Assembly (NCBI RefSeq): GCF_000010725.1
Contig: NC_013854.1
Span: forward strand, 1,827,001-1,891,000
Origin: Azospirillum sp. B510
GTDB taxonomy: Bacteria; Pseudomonadota; Alphaproteobacteria; Azospirillales; Azospirillaceae
Reading direction: 5' to 3'
DNA: 64,000 nt
Of this stretch, positions 9,371-21,007 are shown piece by piece; position 1 is the first letter of the stretch, and every line of letters begins with the position of its first letter. The notes beneath the pieces are model-generated. The model ran no database searches, was not told the DNA's origin, and saw only the letters and a list, made by a program, of their open reading frames with translations. The translations under genes and the position numbers were made by a program.

Positions 9371-10093
9371 ATGCTCACGCGCAAGCAGCATGAATTGCTG
9401 CTGTTCATCCACGAACGGCTCGGCCAGGGCGGTGTCTCGCCGTCGTTCGACGAGATGAAGGACGCCCTGGGGCTGAAGTCCAAGTCGGGCATCCACCGCC
9501 TGATCACCGGGCTCGAGGAACGCGGCTTCATCCGCCGCCTGCCCCATCGCGCCCGCGCGCTGGAGGTTCTCCGCCTGCCCGAGGGGCTGGACGCCGCCCG
9601 TTCCCGTGCCGCCGTCAAGCCGAAATTCCAGCCCAACGTCATCCGGGGCGATTTCGCCTTCGCCAGCCGTGACGCCGCCCCGCCCGCCCCCGCTCCGGCG
9701 TCCGCGAACGAGACGGTGCAACTGCCGCTCTATGGCCGCATCGCCGCCGGCACCCCGATCGAAGCCCTGCGCGACAACAGCGCCTTCGTCGATATCCCCG
9801 CCTCGATGCTGAGCACCGGCGACCATTACGCGCTGGAGGTGTCCGGCGACTCGATGGTCGAGGCCGGTATTCTCGACCACGACACCATCATCATCCAGCG
9901 CTGTGACTCGGCGGAGAACGGCACCATCGTCGTCGCTCTCGTCGATGAGGGCGAGGTGACGCTGAAGCGCCTGCGCCGCAAGGGCAACACGGTGGCGCTG
10001 GAACCCGCCAACGCCGCCTATGAAACCCGCATCTTCGGCGCCGACCGCGTCCGCGTGCAGGGCAAGCTGGTCGGGCTCGTTCGGAAATACTGA
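9371..10093 (+). CDS. lexA: SOS repressor LexA
   Basis: A 240-residue LexA. A winged helix-turn-helix occupies residues 1-65 ([45 protein letters not shown]). After an Ala/Pro-rich linker comes the self-cleaving S24 peptidase domain: scissile Ala126-Gly127 in GRIAAGTP, Ser161 in SGDSMVEAG and Lys199 in EVTLKR. It represses DNA-damage genes and cleaves itself when RecA filaments form. The ATG sits after a GGAGG-like ribosome site. Two LexA boxes in its own promoter predict autoregulation. Confidence 0.97.
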   Translation: MLTRKQHELLLFIHERLGQGGVSPSFDEMKDALGLKSKSGIHRLITGLEERGFIRRLPHRARALEVLRLPEGLDAARSRAAVKPKFQPNVIRGDFAFASRDAAPPAPAPASANETVQLPLYGRIAAGTPIEALRDNSAFVDIPASMLSTGDHYALEVSGDSMVEAGILDHDTIIIQRCDSAENGTIVVALVDEGEVTLKRLRRKGNTVALEPANAAYETRIFGADRVRVQGKLVGLVRKY

Positions 10094-10105
10094 GACGCTG
10101 ACACC

Positions 10106-10130
10106 CCCTCCCCCGCCCGGCGGGGGAGGG
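10106..10130. terminator. GC-rich hairpin between lexA and comEC
   Basis: An inverted repeat (CCCTCCCCCGCC at 10106-10117 against GGCGGGGGAGGG at 10119-10130) followed by a run of G. It has no T tract, so intrinsic termination is uncertain. It lies between the convergent stops of lexA and comEC and may instead be a copy of a dispersed GC-rich intergenic element common in such genomes. Confidence 0.45.
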
Positions 10131-10157
10131 TCGGGGGGGCAAGGAGCCCGCCCACAT

Positions 10158-12368
10158 TCACCTCCCTCCGGTCCAGGGCCGATCGCCCCGCACGCCCCGC
10201 ACCGTCTCCACCTTTATCCCATCGGCCGTGACGGTCAGCGCATGCGCCCCCTCATGGCGCAATGCCCAGCGGTCGATCACCAGATCCGCCCGGCATCCGC
10301 GCGCCACCGCCGTCGTCACCACCGCATCCGCCGCCCCGCAATCCTCGTCCAGCGCATCCGGCAGGCGGGACAGGGCCATGCTCCTCCCCCGTACCCGATA
10401 AAGACAGCCCAGCCCATCGCAGCCCAGCGACCGCTCCCCGTCGCTCCATTCTCCCGCCGCCGGCCAGGGGTCGGCCGCCGTCCGCTCGCCATCCCGCTCC
10501 CGCCAGGTCTCGGTCACCCGTCCGCCCCCCTTGACCGACGCGCTGAGCCGCCCATCCGGCATCCTCACCGCCATCACCGTGCCATCCCCGGCCACCAGCA
10601 CGTCCGGCCGCTCCGCCAGCATCGGTGCGGCCAGGCCGGCGAGGATCGGCAGCATTCCCAGCCAGCGCCACCGCCGCGTCCACACGCAGAGCCAGATGCC
10701 GCCCAGCACCAGCGCCGTGAAACCCCCGGCCGGCATCGCCGGCACGGTCAGCGACGCCCAGGGCAGACGGCCGAAGAATTCGGCGGTCCAGATCACCGCG
10801 CGGTCCCCCCAGTTCATGGCGATCAGCGCCGGCTCCTCCCATCCGAAGGGCAGCAGCGCATAGGCGATCAGGCTCCACGGCATGACCCAGAAGGAGGTGA
10901 TGGGAATGGCGATCAGGTTCGACAGCACGCCATAGAAGGCGATCTGCTGAAAATGGAAGAGCGAGAAGGGCAAGGTCGCCAGCGTCGCCACCACGCTGGT
11001 CAGCAGAATGCCGCCGACATAGAACAGCCCGCGCACGACCCACCCGGCATCGCGTCGCCACTCGGCCAACCGGGGACTGCCGCGCTCGAAGGCGGCGATC
11101 AGCGCCACCACCGCCGCGAAGGACATCTGGAAGCTGGGGCCGAGCATCCCCTCCGGATCCATGGCGATGGTGACCATCCCGGCGAAGGCGACCAGCCGCA
11201 TGCTCAAGGGATGGCGGTCGAGCATGATCGCCCCCATCACCATGCCGGTCATCAGCACCGACCGCACCGTCGGCAACGGCGCCCCGACCAGCAGCGTGTA
11301 GGCGAGCGCCGACAGGATGCCGAACAGAGCCGCGATCTTCTTGATCGGCCAGCGCAGCGCGATGTAGGGCACCAGCGCCAGCAGCGCCCGGACCACATAG
11401 AACAGGATGCCGGCGGCGATGCCGACATGCAGGCCCGAGATTGACAGCAGATGCGCCAGTCCGCTGTTGCGGAAGTCGTCCATCGTCCCATCCGGGATCC
11501 CGAACTCCTCGCCGTTCAACAGGGCGGTGGTGACGCTGGCCTCGACCGGGTCGCCGATGGCGGTGGCCACGCGCTCGGCGATGGCGCCGCGCGCCCGCTC
11601 GAAGGCGATGGCGATCGTGCTCCACCCCGTCACCGGCGGCGCCTCGATCTGCTCGGGCCCACCGGTGGCGAAGCCGGTGGCGCCGAGCCCCATGAACCAG
11701 GCCCGGCGCTGGAAATCGAAGGCCCCCGGTTCGGCCGGCGCCTGGGGCGGCAGCAGCGTCGCCCGCACCCGCACCACCGATCCGGGCGGCGGAGCGGGAT
11801 AACGGTCCGACAGGCGGATGCGCAGCGCCGCCGGCGTCCGTTCCGGCGCCAGCCGGCTGACCGTCACCTCCCGCAAGGTGATGCGGGACGCCCCCGGCCG
11901 CCGCTCCACCGCCATCACCCGGCCGGTGACGGTGGCGCCGGCGATGCAGCGGCTCAGGACCGGCGCCGCCACCCGCGCGGTATGGGCCTGGGCCACCAGA
12001 AAGCCGGCGGCCACCATCAGCAGCATCGTCACGGCGGCGGCCAGCGCGAACCAGCGCCGCACCATCAGCAGCAGACCGCCGCCGCAGCCGGCCGCGGCCA
12101 ACCCGCTCCACCAGACAGGCTCCTGGCGCAGGCCGAAATACAGCGATACCCCGGCCCCGAAGGCGACGGGAAGCCACAACACCCAGCGCTCCGCCTCGGC
12201 CTCGGCCAACGCCGCGAGTCGCCTGCCCGTGAGCGCCAGCAGGCGCCGCCAGCCGCCGCCGAGCGCCGCCGGACCGTCCGTCTCCTCCTCCGGCCAGCCG
12301 GCCGCCGTCACCGGGAACGGACTCCCGGCGCGGCGATGACGCCCGCGTACCCCATGGCGATCGTCCAT
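10158..12368 (-). CDS. comEC: ComEC/Rec2-family membrane protein
   Basis: A 736-residue polytopic membrane protein. Several transmembrane helices lie at residues 45-125; a soluble DUF4131-type domain follows; then the competence domain with the signature [20 protein letters not shown] and further helices through about residue 590. The C-terminal 130 residues are soluble. ComEC forms the inner-membrane channel for single-stranded DNA in naturally competent bacteria. I see no clear metallo-beta-lactamase HxHxDH motif in the C-terminal part, so the nuclease-like domain of some homologues is absent. It is divergent from gltX with 100 bp between starts. Its conserved place beside lexA and gltX is typical of alphaproteobacteria. 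Confidence 0.9.
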   Translation of the reverse strand: MDDRHGVRGRHRRAGSPFPVTAAGWPEEETDGPAALGGGWRRLLALTGRRLAALAEAEAERWVLWLPVAFGAGVSLYFGLRQEPVWWSGLAAAGCGGGLLLMVRRWFALAAAVTMLLMVAAGFLVAQAHTARVAAPVLSRCIAGATVTGRVMAVERRPGASRITLREVTVSRLAPERTPAALRIRLSDRYPAPPPGSVVRVRATLLPPQAPAEPGAFDFQRRAWFMGLGATGFATGGPEQIEAPPVTGWSTIAIAFERARGAIAERVATAIGDPVEASVTTALLNGEEFGIPDGTMDDFRNSGLAHLLSISGLHVGIAAGILFYVVRALLALVPYIALRWPIKKIAALFGILSALAYTLLVGAPLPTVRSVLMTGMVMGAIMLDRHPLSMRLVAFAGMVTIAMDPEGMLGPSFQMSFAAVVALIAAFERGSPRLAEWRRDAGWVVRGLFYVGGILLTSVVATLATLPFSLFHFQQIAFYGVLSNLIAIPITSFWVMPWSLIAYALLPFGWEEPALIAMNWGDRAVIWTAEFFGRLPWASLTVPAMPAGGFTALVLGGIWLCVWTRRWRWLGMLPILAGLAAPMLAERPDVLVAGDGTVMAVRMPDGRLSASVKGGGRVTETWRERDGERTAADPWPAAGEWSDGERSLGCDGLGCLYRVRGRSMALSRLPDALDEDCGAADAVVTTAVARGCRADLVIDRWALRHEGAHALTVTADGIKVETVRGVRGDRPWTGGR

Positions 12369-12467
12369 GCGCGCATCGCATTGCCTCCAAGCCCGGTGGC
12401 TGTGTTAAACCACGGTGTCGAACCACCGGCGCATCATACCAGCGCCGAACCGGAAATTGAGAGACCG

Positions 12468-13874
12468 ATGACCGTCGTCACCCGCTTCGCTCCGTCGCCG
12501 ACCGGCTTTCTGCACATCGGCGGTGGCCGCACCGCCCTGTTCAACTGGCTGTACGCCCGCAACACCGGCGGCAAGTTCCTGCTGCGGATCGAAGACACCG
12601 ACCGGCAACGCTCCACCGACGCGGCGGTCGACGCCATCCTCGACGGGCTTAAGTGGCTGGGGCTGGATTGGGACGGCGACGCCATCAGCCAGTTCGGACG
12701 CAAGGACCGTCATGCCGAGGTGGCGCACCAGATGCTGGCCGCCGGCAAGGCCTACCGCTGCTATTGCAGCCCGGAGGAACTGGAGGAGATGCGCGCCGCC
12801 CAGAAGGCCGCCGGACAGCCGATGCGTTATGACGGCCGCTGGCGCGACCGCCCCGACTCCGACGCCCCGGAGGGGGTGGCCCCGGTGATCCGGCTGAAGG
12901 CGCCGCAGGAGGGACAGACCGTCCTCAACGACCTCGTCCAGGGCGAGGTGACGGTGCAGAACGCCCAGCTCGACGACCTGATCCTGCTGCGCGCCGACGG
13001 CACGCCGACCTATCTGCTGGCGGTGGTGGTGGACGACCACGACATGGGCGTGACCCACGTCATCCGCGGCGACGACCATCTGACCAACACCTTCCGTCAG
13101 ATCCAGATCTTCAACGCCATGGGCTGGGACCTGCCGCGCTTCGGCCATATCCCGCTGATCCACGGGCCCGACGGCGCGAAGCTGTCCAAGCGCCACGGCG
13201 CGCTCGGCGTCGATGCCTATCGCGACATGGGCTATCTGCCGGAAGCCATCCGCAATTACCTGCTGCGGCTCGGCTGGTCGCATGGCGATGACGAGATCAT
13301 CTCCACCGAGCAGGCGATCGAGTGGTTCAACCTGGAAAACATCGGCCGTTCGGCCTCCCGCTTCGACTTCGCCAAGCTGGAGAACCTGAACGCCCATTAC
13401 ATGCGGCTGGCCGATGACGCCCGGCTGGTCGGGCTGATCGCGCCGCGGCTGGAAGCCGACCTCGGCCGCAGCCTGAGCGATGCGGATCGCGACCTTCTGA
13501 CTCGGGCGATGAACGGGCTGAAGCAGCGCGCCCGCACCGTGGTCGACTTGGCACAGAGCGCGCGCTTCTACGTCGCGCCTCAGCCGCTCGGCTACGATGA
13601 GAAGGCAACCGCGCTGCTCGACGAAAAGGGCCGTAGCCTGTTGAAGGAGCTGGCTGCGGCCTTCGCCGCCGAGCCGGACTTCTCCGCCGCGGCACTGGAG
13701 GCGCAGGTCCGCGCCTTCGCCGAGGCGCGGGGCGAGAAGCTGGGCAAGGTGGCCCAACCGCTCCGCGCCGCCCTGACCGGTTCGACGGTCTCTCCACCGA
13801 TCTTCGAGGTCGCCGAATTGCTGGGTCGGGATGTGACGCTTTCCCGCATCCGCGATGCTGCGGGTGCAGCATAA
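12468..13874 (+). CDS. gltX: Glutamyl-tRNA synthetase
   Basis: A 468-residue class-I synthetase. The HIGH-type motif is [19 protein letters not shown] at residues 8-26 and the KMSKS-type motif is KLSKRHGA near residue 240. It charges tRNA-Glu, and in many alphaproteobacteria also tRNA-Gln for later amidation. The start follows a GAGA ribosome site. A good promoter for the next gene lies immediately downstream, so gltA need not depend on gltX. Confidence 0.96.
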   Translation: MTVVTRFAPSPTGFLHIGGGRTALFNWLYARNTGGKFLLRIEDTDRQRSTDAAVDAILDGLKWLGLDWDGDAISQFGRKDRHAEVAHQMLAAGKAYRCYCSPEELEEMRAAQKAAGQPMRYDGRWRDRPDSDAPEGVAPVIRLKAPQEGQTVLNDLVQGEVTVQNAQLDDLILLRADGTPTYLLAVVVDDHDMGVTHVIRGDDHLTNTFRQIQIFNAMGWDLPRFGHIPLIHGPDGAKLSKRHGALGVDAYRDMGYLPEAIRNYLLRLGWSHGDDEIISTEQAIEWFNLENIGRSASRFDFAKLENLNAHYMRLADDARLVGLIAPRLEADLGRSLSDADRDLLTRAMNGLKQRARTVVDLAQSARFYVAPQPLGYDEKATALLDEKGRSLLKELAAAFAAEPDFSAAALEAQVRAFAEARGEKLGKVAQPLRAALTGSTVSPPIFEVAELLGRDVTLSRIRDAAGAA

Positions 13875-13890
13875 AGGTCATTTCCGTGCG

Positions 13891-13919
13891 TTGCCATCAG
13901 GCAGCCATGGAACTATGCT
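13891..13919 (+). promoter_or_regulatory. Predicted sigma70 promoter of gltA
   Basis: -35 TTGCCA at 13891-13896 and -10 TATGCT at 13914-13919, with a 17-base spacer. They lie 56 bases before the gltA ATG, which has an AAGGA ribosome site at 13961-13965. This is among the best-matching promoters I can see in the window. Confidence 0.62.
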
Positions 13920-13974
13920 GCGCCGACGAAAAAAGGGCGCCAAGCCCGACCCTCAACGATAAGGACGTGCCGAG

Positions 13975-15288
<1,314 letters not shown>

Positions 15289-15310
15289 CCGGCCGACAGC
15301 CCATAAGGGA

Positions 15311-15484
15311 ATGGGCGGCTCCAATGGAGCCGCCCAGGACCCGACCGCGTACATCGTTCCGGTCCGGCGGGTGCGTCTGCGCCCGCCGGCCAACGATAAC
15401 AGGGCGCCGCTTGGCTGGCGGATGCGCCGGCTGGTCGTCTATCTGCTGATCCTGGCTCTGATCGCCGGGATCGTTCTGATTTGA
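15311..15484 (+). CDS. Small membrane protein with a PANDNR motif
   Basis: A 57-residue protein: a polar N-terminal half, a PPANDNRAP motif in the middle, then MRRLVVYLLILALIAGIVLI, a single C-terminal transmembrane helix. I have seen similar P-A-N-D-N segments in small alphaproteobacterial membrane proteins, but no function is known. The ATG has an AAGGGA site just upstream. A GTG at 15281, overlapping the gltA stop, is an alternative start that adds ten residues. The first codons coincide with a perfect inverted repeat, so the 5' end is uncertain. Confidence 0.55.
   Translation: MGGSNGAAQDPTAYIVPVRRVRLRPPANDNRAPLGWRMRRLVVYLLILALIAGIVLI
15312..15336 (+). terminator. Perfect inverted repeat just downstream of gltA
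   Basis: TGGGCGGCTCCA (15312-15323) pairs with TGGAGCCGCCCA (15325-15336). There is no T tract after it, so it could be a 3' end stabiliser or weak terminator for gltA, or a hairpin that hides the start of the small membrane protein gene, whose ATG begins at 15311. Confidence 0.5.
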
Positions 15485-15509
15485 CAGCGTTCTGATCTGA
15501 TATCGGCGG

Positions 15510-15908
15510 TCAGCTTCCGCCCTCCAACGCGAATCCTTCGTCGATCCAGCCGGTCACGCCGCCGATCATCAGTTTGACCGGCCGCCCGAGCCGCGCCAGA
15601 CGCAGGGCCGCGCGATCCGCCCCGTTGCAATGCGGGCCGGCGCAATAGACCACGAACAGCGTATCCTCCGGCCAATCGGCCATCCGCCGCTCCGTCATCT
15701 TGCCATGCGGCAGATTCAGCGCGCCCGGCACATGGCCTTTCGCGTAAGCGGCCGGACCACGCACGTCAAGCAGCACGAAATCCGCCGCACCGGACTTCAG
15801 ACTCTCCTGCACGTCCCAGCAATCGGTTTCCAGCGATAAGCGCCTGGCGAAATGGGCGGCCGCCTCCGCCGAGGATGCCGCGGGAATTTCGGTAACGAGA
15901 CTGGCCAT
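15510..15908 (-). CDS. Rhodanese-like domain protein
   Basis: A 132-residue single rhodanese domain. It has DVRGPAAYAKGHVPGALNLPHG in the middle and the active-site loop CAGPHCNGADRA, with Cys89 as the likely sulfur-accepting residue and a second Cys four residues later, then GGVTGWIDEGF at the end. It transfers or reduces sulfane sulfur in the cytoplasm. It is divergent from the GlxA-type regulator with about 90 bp between starts, a pairing often seen in proteobacteria, which suggests that regulator controls it. Confidence 0.88.
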   Translation of the reverse strand: MASLVTEIPAASSAEAAAHFARRLSLETDCWDVQESLKSGAADFVLLDVRGPAAYAKGHVPGALNLPHGKMTERRMADWPEDTLFVVYCAGPHCNGADRAALRLARLGRPVKLMIGGVTGWIDEGFALEGGS

Positions 15909-15999
15909 GGGGGGCCTCCATTTGTTGCGGAAATGGGCATATCATCCGGATCAGAGCGCGGGCTGGAAAGTGGCGCGACTGCCAGCTATCGTGCAGTTC

Positions 16000-17034
16000 A
16001 TGCCAAAAGCCCTGCCTCCGCTCGCCGTCGCCCTCGCCTATGACGGCCTCTGCACCTTCGAATTCGGCGTCGCCGTCGAAGTGTTCGGCCTGCCGCGACC
16101 TGAACTTGGACCCGATTGGTATCGCTTCGCCGTCGCCGCCCTGGAATCCGGTCCGCTGCGCGCGGTTGGCGGAATCCGGGTCGTCGCCGATGGCGGTCTG
16201 GACCTGATCGAGCAGGCCGACATCATCGTCGTCCCTGGCTGGCGTGGTGCCGGTGAACCGGTGCCGGCTCCCCTGGTCGCCGCCCTGCGCCGGGCCGTTG
16301 CCCGTGGCGCGCGCATCCTGTCGATCTGCTCCGGCGCCTTCGTCCTTGCCGCCGCCGGCCTCCTGAACGGCCGCCGCGCAACGACCCATTGGCGCTACGC
16401 CGATACGCTCCGTGACCTCTATCCCGATATCCGCGTGATACCCGATGTTCTGTATGTGGACGAGGGCAACATCCTGACATCCGCCGGCAGCGCCGCCGGC
16501 ATCGACCTCTGCCTGCATCTGGTCCGCCGTGACTTCGGCCCCGAGGCCGCCAACAGCATCGCCCGCCGGTTGGTCGTCCAGCCGCACCGCGAGGGCGGGC
16601 AGGCGCAGTTCATCGAAGCGCCCGTTCCCATCGCCCGCGAGGGAACCCGCCTGGCTCCCCTGCTCGACCATCTGCGCGAAAGGCTGGCCGAAAAGCACAG
16701 CCTGACCGGCATGGCGTCGCGGACCGGCATGAGCCTGCGCACATTCCTGCGCCGGTTCCAGGCGATGACGGGCACCAGCCCCGGCGACTGGCTGCTGACG
16801 GAACGGCTGAACCGGGCCCGTGAGCTGCTGGAATGCGGCAACCTGCCGGTGGAGGAGGTGGCGAGCCGGACCGGCTTCGGCTCCGCCGCCACCCTGCGGC
16901 ATCACTTCCGCCGGCGGTTGGGACTGAGCCCGGCGACTTACCGGGCCCGCTTCCGCCGAGGCGTGGGAGCGGAGCCCACGGCAACGAAAAAGGGCGCGGC
17001 CGCGACCGACCACGCCCTTTTCCAGGATCCCTGA
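16000..17034 (+). CDS. GlxA/FtrA-type AraC-family transcriptional regulator
   Basis: A 344-residue protein with an N-terminal DJ-1/PfpI-like domain (residues about 5-170; nucleophile-elbow-like SICSGAFVLAAAG) and a C-terminal AraC double helix-turn-helix (about residues 215-315; SRTGMSLRTFLRRFQ and SRTGFGSAATLRHHFRRRLG). Members of this family sense small molecules or oxidants through the first domain. It probably regulates the divergent rhodanese gene. I chose the ATG giving MPKALPPLAVAL. The last 15 codons overlap a hairpin that looks like a terminator for the opposite strand. Confidence 0.85.
   Translation: MPKALPPLAVALAYDGLCTFEFGVAVEVFGLPRPELGPDWYRFAVAALESGPLRAVGGIRVVADGGLDLIEQADIIVVPGWRGAGEPVPAPLVAALRRAVARGARILSICSGAFVLAAAGLLNGRRATTHWRYADTLRDLYPDIRVIPDVLYVDEGNILTSAGSAAGIDLCLHLVRRDFGPEAANSIARRLVVQPHREGGQAQFIEAPVPIAREGTRLAPLLDHLRERLAEKHSLTGMASRTGMSLRTFLRRFQAMTGTSPGDWLLTERLNRARELLECGNLPVEEVASRTGFGSAATLRHHFRRRLGLSPATYRARFRRGVGAEPTATKKGAAATDHALFQDP
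16988..17021. terminator. Bidirectional terminator inside the regulator's 3' end
   Basis: AAAAGGGCG (16988-16996) pairs with CGCCCTTTT (17013-17021), with A and T runs on the two sides. On the minus strand it follows the gloA stop by about 25 bases and ends in a T tract, so it should end the lipid A operon transcript. On the plus strand it lies within the last codons of the AraC-family gene. Confidence 0.65.
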
Positions 17035-17046
17035 AAGGCTGGAGAG

Positions 17047-17442
17047 TTACTTCCGCTCGATCAGCTCGACCTTGTAGCCATCGGGATCCTCGATGAAGGC
17101 GATCACGGTGGAGCCGTGCTTCATCGGACCGGGCGCCCGCGTAATCTTTACGCCTTCGGCCGCCAGCTTCTCGCAGGTGGCGTAGATGTCCGGCACGCCG
17201 AGAGCGATGTGGCCATAGGCGGTACCGATCTCGTACGGTTCCTTCTGGTCCCAATTATGGGTCAACTCCAGAACGGCAGTATCGGACTCCTCGCCATAAC
17301 CGACGAAGGCCAGGGTGAAGCGCCCGCCCTCGTAATCATTGCGGCGCAGCAGCTTCATGCCGAGCAACCGGGTGTAGAAGTCGAGAGACTTCTCCAAATC
17401 CAGCACGCGCAGCATCGTATGCAACAGTCGGAATTCGCTCAT
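17047..17442 (-). CDS. gloA: Lactoylglutathione lyase (glyoxalase I)
   Basis: A 131-residue Glo[20 protein letters not shown] at the start and [20 protein letters not shown] in the second half mark the two beta-alpha-beta-beta-beta modules. Metal ligands are expected at His8, Glu59 (VLELTHNW), His77 and Glu in [15 protein letters not shown]. It converts the methylglyoxal-glutathione hemithioacetal to S-lactoylglutathione. It is the last gene of the long minus-strand cluster, 17 bp after lpxB, and is followed by a strong hairpin. Confidence 0.94.
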   Translation of the reverse strand: MSEFRLLHTMLRVLDLEKSLDFYTRLLGMKLLRRNDYEGGRFTLAFVGYGEESDTAVLELTHNWDQKEPYEIGTAYGHIALGVPDIYATCEKLAAEGVKITRAPGPMKHGSTVIAFIEDPDGYKVELIERK

Positions 17443-17459
17443 GGTGTCGGTTCTCCCGT

Positions 17460-18671
17460 TCAGGGGTTGCCCTCTTGGGGCGTGGTCGAGCGGTGCTGTG
17501 AGACGACGGCAAGAACGGTGCGTGCAGCCCGCTCGCTGGGCGGAACATCACCTTGCCCCAACCAGCAGGCCACCTCGACAACCCCGTCGATCTGTTTCCG
17601 ACGCGCCGCCGGATCGTCCAGCAGGCGGCCAACCTCCTCCGCCAATCGACCGGGCCGGCACTCCTGTTGCAGCAGTTCCGGCACCAGCATCCGATCGAGC
17701 ATCAGATTGACGAGGTTGACGTATTTCACCCGGATCAGCCGACGATAGAGCGCGACCGTGACCGGGTTCAAGCGATAGGCGATGACCGTCGGCAGACGGG
17801 CGAGCGCCAACTCCAACGCGACAGTGCCGGATGCGGCGAGCGCCACCTCCGCCGCCGCGAAGGCGTCATATTTCTCCGAATCCCCTTCCACCAGCACGGT
17901 GCGGACCGGCCAGTCAGCGATGGCGGCCGCCACGCGGTCGCGCACCGTCGCCACCGTCGGCACGACAGCGACCAGATCGGCATGAGCCGGCCTCAGCAGA
18001 TCCAGCGTCGCGCGGAAGTCGGGCAGCAGACGCGACACTTCCCCCTTGCGGCTTCCGGGAAGCACGGCCACGACACGATCCGTTGCCGCCAAGCCATGAC
18101 GCTGGCGGAAAGCGGCACCGTCGCCTTTCCCCGCTCCCCCCTCGACCACGGAATGGCCGACGAAGGTGCAGGGCAGTCCCTCCTTCTCGAAATAGGGCGG
18201 TTCGAAGGGAAGAACGGCGAGAAGATGATCGTAGATCGCCGCGTATTTCGCGGCACGGCCTGGCTTCCATGCCCAAACCGTCGGCGCGACATAGTGCACC
18301 AACGGAATCGCGGGGGCCGCCGCCCGTACCTTCCTGGCCACCCGCAAGGTGAATCCGGGAGAATCGATGCCGACGACGACGTCAGGGCGCGAACGAATGA
18401 TCTCCGCGACCGTCTGGTCGATGCGGCGGATCAGATTCGGCAGATGGGGCAGCAGCTCGAAGATGCCGAACAGCGTCAATTCCGCCATCGGGAAGAGACT
18501 GACCAGCCCTTCGGCCGTCATCCGTTCGCCACCGATCCCGACGAAGCGGATCTTGCCGCCGGTCAACCGCTTGGTAGCCGCCATCAGCCGGGCGCCAAGC
18601 GCGTCACCCGACGGCTCGCCGGCGATCAGGAACAGCGTCGGACAATCGCTGGCACCATCTGGGACCGTCAT
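17460..18671 (-). CDS. lpxB: Lipid-A-disaccharide synthase
   Basis: A 403-residue GT19-family glycosyltransferase. [19 protein letters not shown] at the N-terminus, [23 protein letters not shown] and [17 protein letters not shown] are typical. It joins UDP-2,3-diacylglucosamine and lipid X to give the lipid A disaccharide at the inner membrane. Its ATG overlaps the lpxI stop (ATGA). Residue order and length are normal. Confidence 0.96.
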   Translation of the reverse strand: MTVPDGASDCPTLFLIAGEPSGDALGARLMAATKRLTGGKIRFVGIGGERMTAEGLVSLFPMAELTLFGIFELLPHLPNLIRRIDQTVAEIIRSRPDVVVGIDSPGFTLRVARKVRAAAPAIPLVHYVAPTVWAWKPGRAAKYAAIYDHLLAVLPFEPPYFEKEGLPCTFVGHSVVEGGAGKGDGAAFRQRHGLAATDRVVAVLPGSRKGEVSRLLPDFRATLDLLRPAHADLVAVVPTVATVRDRVAAAIADWPVRTVLVEGDSEKYDAFAAAEVALAASGTVALELALARLPTVIAYRLNPVTVALYRRLIRVKYVNLVNLMLDRMLVPELLQQECRPGRLAEEVGRLLDDPAARRKQIDGVVEVACWLGQGDVPPSERAARTVLAVVSQHRSTTPQEGNP

Positions 18672-19519
18672 TGCGGGATCTCGATGCCGACCACGAACAG
18701 GCCGAGACGGTCAGCCGTCTCGGCGACCGCCGCGCGGTCGATCAGCAGGCTTCCCCCCGCCTCCACAGCGACCCCGCGCAGGCCGGCTGCGGCGGCCCGC
18801 TCAACCGTGGTGACGCCCATCGTCGGCAAATCTATGCGACGGTCCTGCTTCGGCTTCTTCACCTTGACCAGGACTCCGCCGGGACCGGGCCGCGCAAGTC
18901 CGGCACAGCGTCCAAGCATGGCATCGGTGCCCTCGATCGCCTCGACCGCCAGAACGATCCCCTGCTGGACAACCGCGCCCTGCCCGACATCGAGCGTCCC
19001 CATCGCCCGCGCCACCTCGATCGCCCGCGAGATGTCGCGCTCCGCATCCGAATCCGGGACCAGGCGGCCCACCGGGCCGGTGACGGTCATCAGATCTTTC
19101 AGCAGGTCATGCAGCCCCACCACGCGGAAGCCGTCCTCCTCGACCTCGCGCACCACGGCGCGCAGCAGGCCGTCGTCACCCAGGGCGCGGCTTCCGACAC
19201 GGGCGAGGAAACGGGCGGTGCGCCAGTCTGGCATCAGTTCGGTGAAGGAGGGACGCCTCACCGGTCCGGCGAGAACCACCTCCGAAACGCCTTCCTCATG
19301 CAGACGGCGCAGGATTGTTCCGGCGGCACCAAAACGGCTCCAGATATGGGGAAGCCCGGCGACCGTCGGCGGATCGGTGTGCCCATCGAAGGCGACGATG
19401 AAGACATCGCGCCCCTGTCCCCGCACCGCCTCGGCTATGCGGGCCGGAAGCGTGCCGCCGCCGGCCAGAATGCCGAGCTTCGGTCCGGCAACCGGTGCCG
19501 CTTGCGAATTATCGGCCAT
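18668..19519 (-). CDS. lpxI: UDP-2,3-diacylglucosamine diphosphatase LpxI
   Basis: A 283-residue LpxI (DUF1009) protein. GILAGGGTLPARIAEAVR at the start, a Gly-rich region in the middle, and KQDRRIDLPTMGVTTVE with AAAAGLRGVAVEAG near the end identify it. It cleaves UDP-2,3-diacylglucosamine to lipid X, the reaction done by LpxH in gammaproteobacteria. It sits between lpxA and lpxB, overlapping lpxB by four bases, as in other alphaproteobacteria. Confidence 0.95.
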   Translation of the reverse strand: MADNSQAAPVAGPKLGILAGGGTLPARIAEAVRGQGRDVFIVAFDGHTDPPTVAGLPHIWSRFGAAGTILRRLHEEGVSEVVLAGPVRRPSFTELMPDWRTARFLARVGSRALGDDGLLRAVVREVEEDGFRVVGLHDLLKDLMTVTGPVGRLVPDSDAERDISRAIEVARAMGTLDVGQGAVVQQGIVLAVEAIEGTDAMLGRCAGLARPGPGGVLVKVKKPKQDRRIDLPTMGVTTVERAAAAGLRGVAVEAGGSLLIDRAAVAETADRLGLFVVGIEIPQ

Positions 19520-19531
19520 CGGCCGGTCGCC

Positions 19532-20326
19532 TCAGCTCTCGCGCGGCTGGCAGAGGGACCGCGCCTCTTTGGCCCGGATGAAGGTCAGCACGTCGGAGAT
19601 CAGCGCCCGCTCGCCGAAATCCCGGCCGACTTCCTCGACCCGCTCGGCGAAGGTCCCCTCCGGCCCGAACAGCATGCGGTAGGCCGCGCGAAGGGCATGG
19701 ATGTCGTCCTTCTTGAAGCCACGCCGCTCGAGCCCGACGAGGTTCAGCCCGGCCAGACGGGCGCGGTCGCCCATCACGAGGCCGAAGGGAATCACGTCGT
19801 TCTCTACGCCGGACATCCCGCCGATCATGGCGTGGGAGCCGATGCGCACGAATTGCCGAACCGCCGAAAGGCCGCCGATGATGACATAGTCACCAAGCGT
19901 GACATGACCGCCCAAGGTGGCGTTGTTCGCCATGATGACATGATCGCCGACAATGCAATCATGCGCCACATGCGAGCCCATCATGAACAGCCCGTCGTCG
20001 CCGACGCGGGTGATCATGCCGCCGCCCTCGGTGCCGGGATTCATCGTCACATGCTCGCGGATCTGGTTGCGGGCACCGATGACGAGTTCCGACGGCTCGC
20101 CATGGAATTTGAGATCCTGCGGGCGATGGCCGATGGAGGCGAATGGATAGATGATGGTGTCGGCGCCGATGCTGGTGCGTCCGTCGACGGCCACATGCGA
20201 AACCAGCCGAACGCCGTCGCCCAGCGTGACGTCGGGACCGACGACGCAGAAGGGGCCGATCTCGACCCCTTCCCCCAGCTTGGCCGCGGGATCGACGATG
20301 GCGGACGGATGGATGGTGACGGTCAT
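19532..20326 (-). CDS. lpxA: UDP-N-acetylglucosamine O-acyltransferase
   Basis: A 264-residue left-handed beta-helix protein with hexapeptide repeats from [20 protein letters not shown] onwards. The catalytic His is expected in the [13 protein letters not shown] segment. It transfers a hydroxyacyl chain from acyl carrier protein to UDP-GlcNAc, the first lipid A step. The ATG overlaps the fabZ stop by four bases. The C-terminal helical part (RAAYRMLF) is present, so the protein is complete. Confidence 0.96.
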   Translation of the reverse strand: MTVTIHPSAIVDPAAKLGEGVEIGPFCVVGPDVTLGDGVRLVSHVAVDGRTSIGADTIIYPFASIGHRPQDLKFHGEPSELVIGARNQIREHVTMNPGTEGGGMITRVGDDGLFMMGSHVAHDCIVGDHVIMANNATLGGHVTLGDYVIIGGLSAVRQFVRIGSHAMIGGMSGVENDVIPFGLVMGDRARLAGLNLVGLERRGFKKDDIHALRAAYRMLFGPEGTFAERVEEVGRDFGERALISDVLTFIRAKEARSLCQPRES

Positions 20327-20805
20327 TTTTCGTCCAGGATCATGGCGGAATAGACGGCTTCGGCGACGAGGACGCCGTTGACCTTGGCCTCGCCCTTGAA
20401 CTTCCACACATTGGCGCGCTGGCGCTGCTTGGTGACGTGGATATGGATGGTATCGCCGGGAGTGACGGGGCGGCGGAAGCGCGCCTCGTCGACCGTCATG
20501 AAATAAACCAGCTTGCCTTCGGCATCCGGGCCCAGCGTCGCCACCACCAGCACGGCGGAGGTCTGGGCCATCGCCTCGATGATCAGGACGCCGGGCATGA
20601 CCGGACGCGACGGGAAATGGCCCTGGAAGAAGGGCTCATTGATCGTGACGTTCTTGACGCCGGTGGCACCCTCGCCAAGCGTGATATCGATCACCCGGTC
20701 AATCATCAGGATCGGGTAACGATGCGGAATCATCTGCATGATCCGCCCGATATCGAGGTCGTCGATCTTGTTGCTTTGCGCGTTGTTGTCCGCCGTCACG
20801 TCCAT
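20323..20805 (-). CDS. fabZ: 3-hydroxyacyl-ACP dehydratase FabZ
   Basis: A 160-residue hot-dog-fold protein. The signature is [20 protein letters not shown], with the catalytic His in HFP and the Glu in IIEAMAQ. It dehydrates 3-hydroxyacyl-ACP in fatty acid elongation and competes with LpxA for the same substrate, which explains the conserved linkage. The N-terminal 25 residues are an unremarkable extension. In most relatives lpxD precedes it; here a 210-bp gap without a gene does. Confidence 0.96.
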   Translation of the reverse strand: MDVTADNNAQSNKIDDLDIGRIMQMIPHRYPILMIDRVIDITLGEGATGVKNVTINEPFFQGHFPSRPVMPGVLIIEAMAQTSAVLVVATLGPDAEGKLVYFMTVDEARFRRPVTPGDTIHIHVTKQRQRANVWKFKGEAKVNGVLVAEAVYSAMILDEK

Positions 20806-20962
20806 TGCTCGGCCGCCCGCCTTTCCACCAACCGATAGGGTTCAGCATTCCCAATCCCAGGGAATGGGCGCCATTGCCCCGAAGAGGAGCGCGGCGCCTT
20901 GTTCTTTGCTCCGACTTCTTGCCCCATTTCCGCGACGACCGCAACCGCCGAACCCGGAAACG

Positions 20963-21007
20963 GAACAGGGCCGCCGCCATCCCCGACGGATGACGGCGGC
21001 CCTGTTC
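20963..21007 (-). terminator. Hairpin downstream of skp
   Basis: GAACAGGGCCGCCG (20963-20976) pairs with CGGCGGCCCTGTTC (20994-21007), a 14-bp stem, beginning ten bases after the skp stop. No T tract follows on the minus strand, so it may stop or only stabilise the upstream message. It splits the cluster into a bamA-skp part and a fabZ-lpx part. Confidence 0.5.

Noticed and set aside
10101..10140. C- and G-rich run after lexA as a G-quadruplex or regulatory element
   Set aside because: The simplest reading is a GC-rich intergenic hairpin; nothing else supports a special role.
11451..12467. In-frame extension of about 340 codons upstream of gltX
   Set aside because: It is antisense to comEC; the conserved GltX start ([13 protein letters not shown]) is at 12468.
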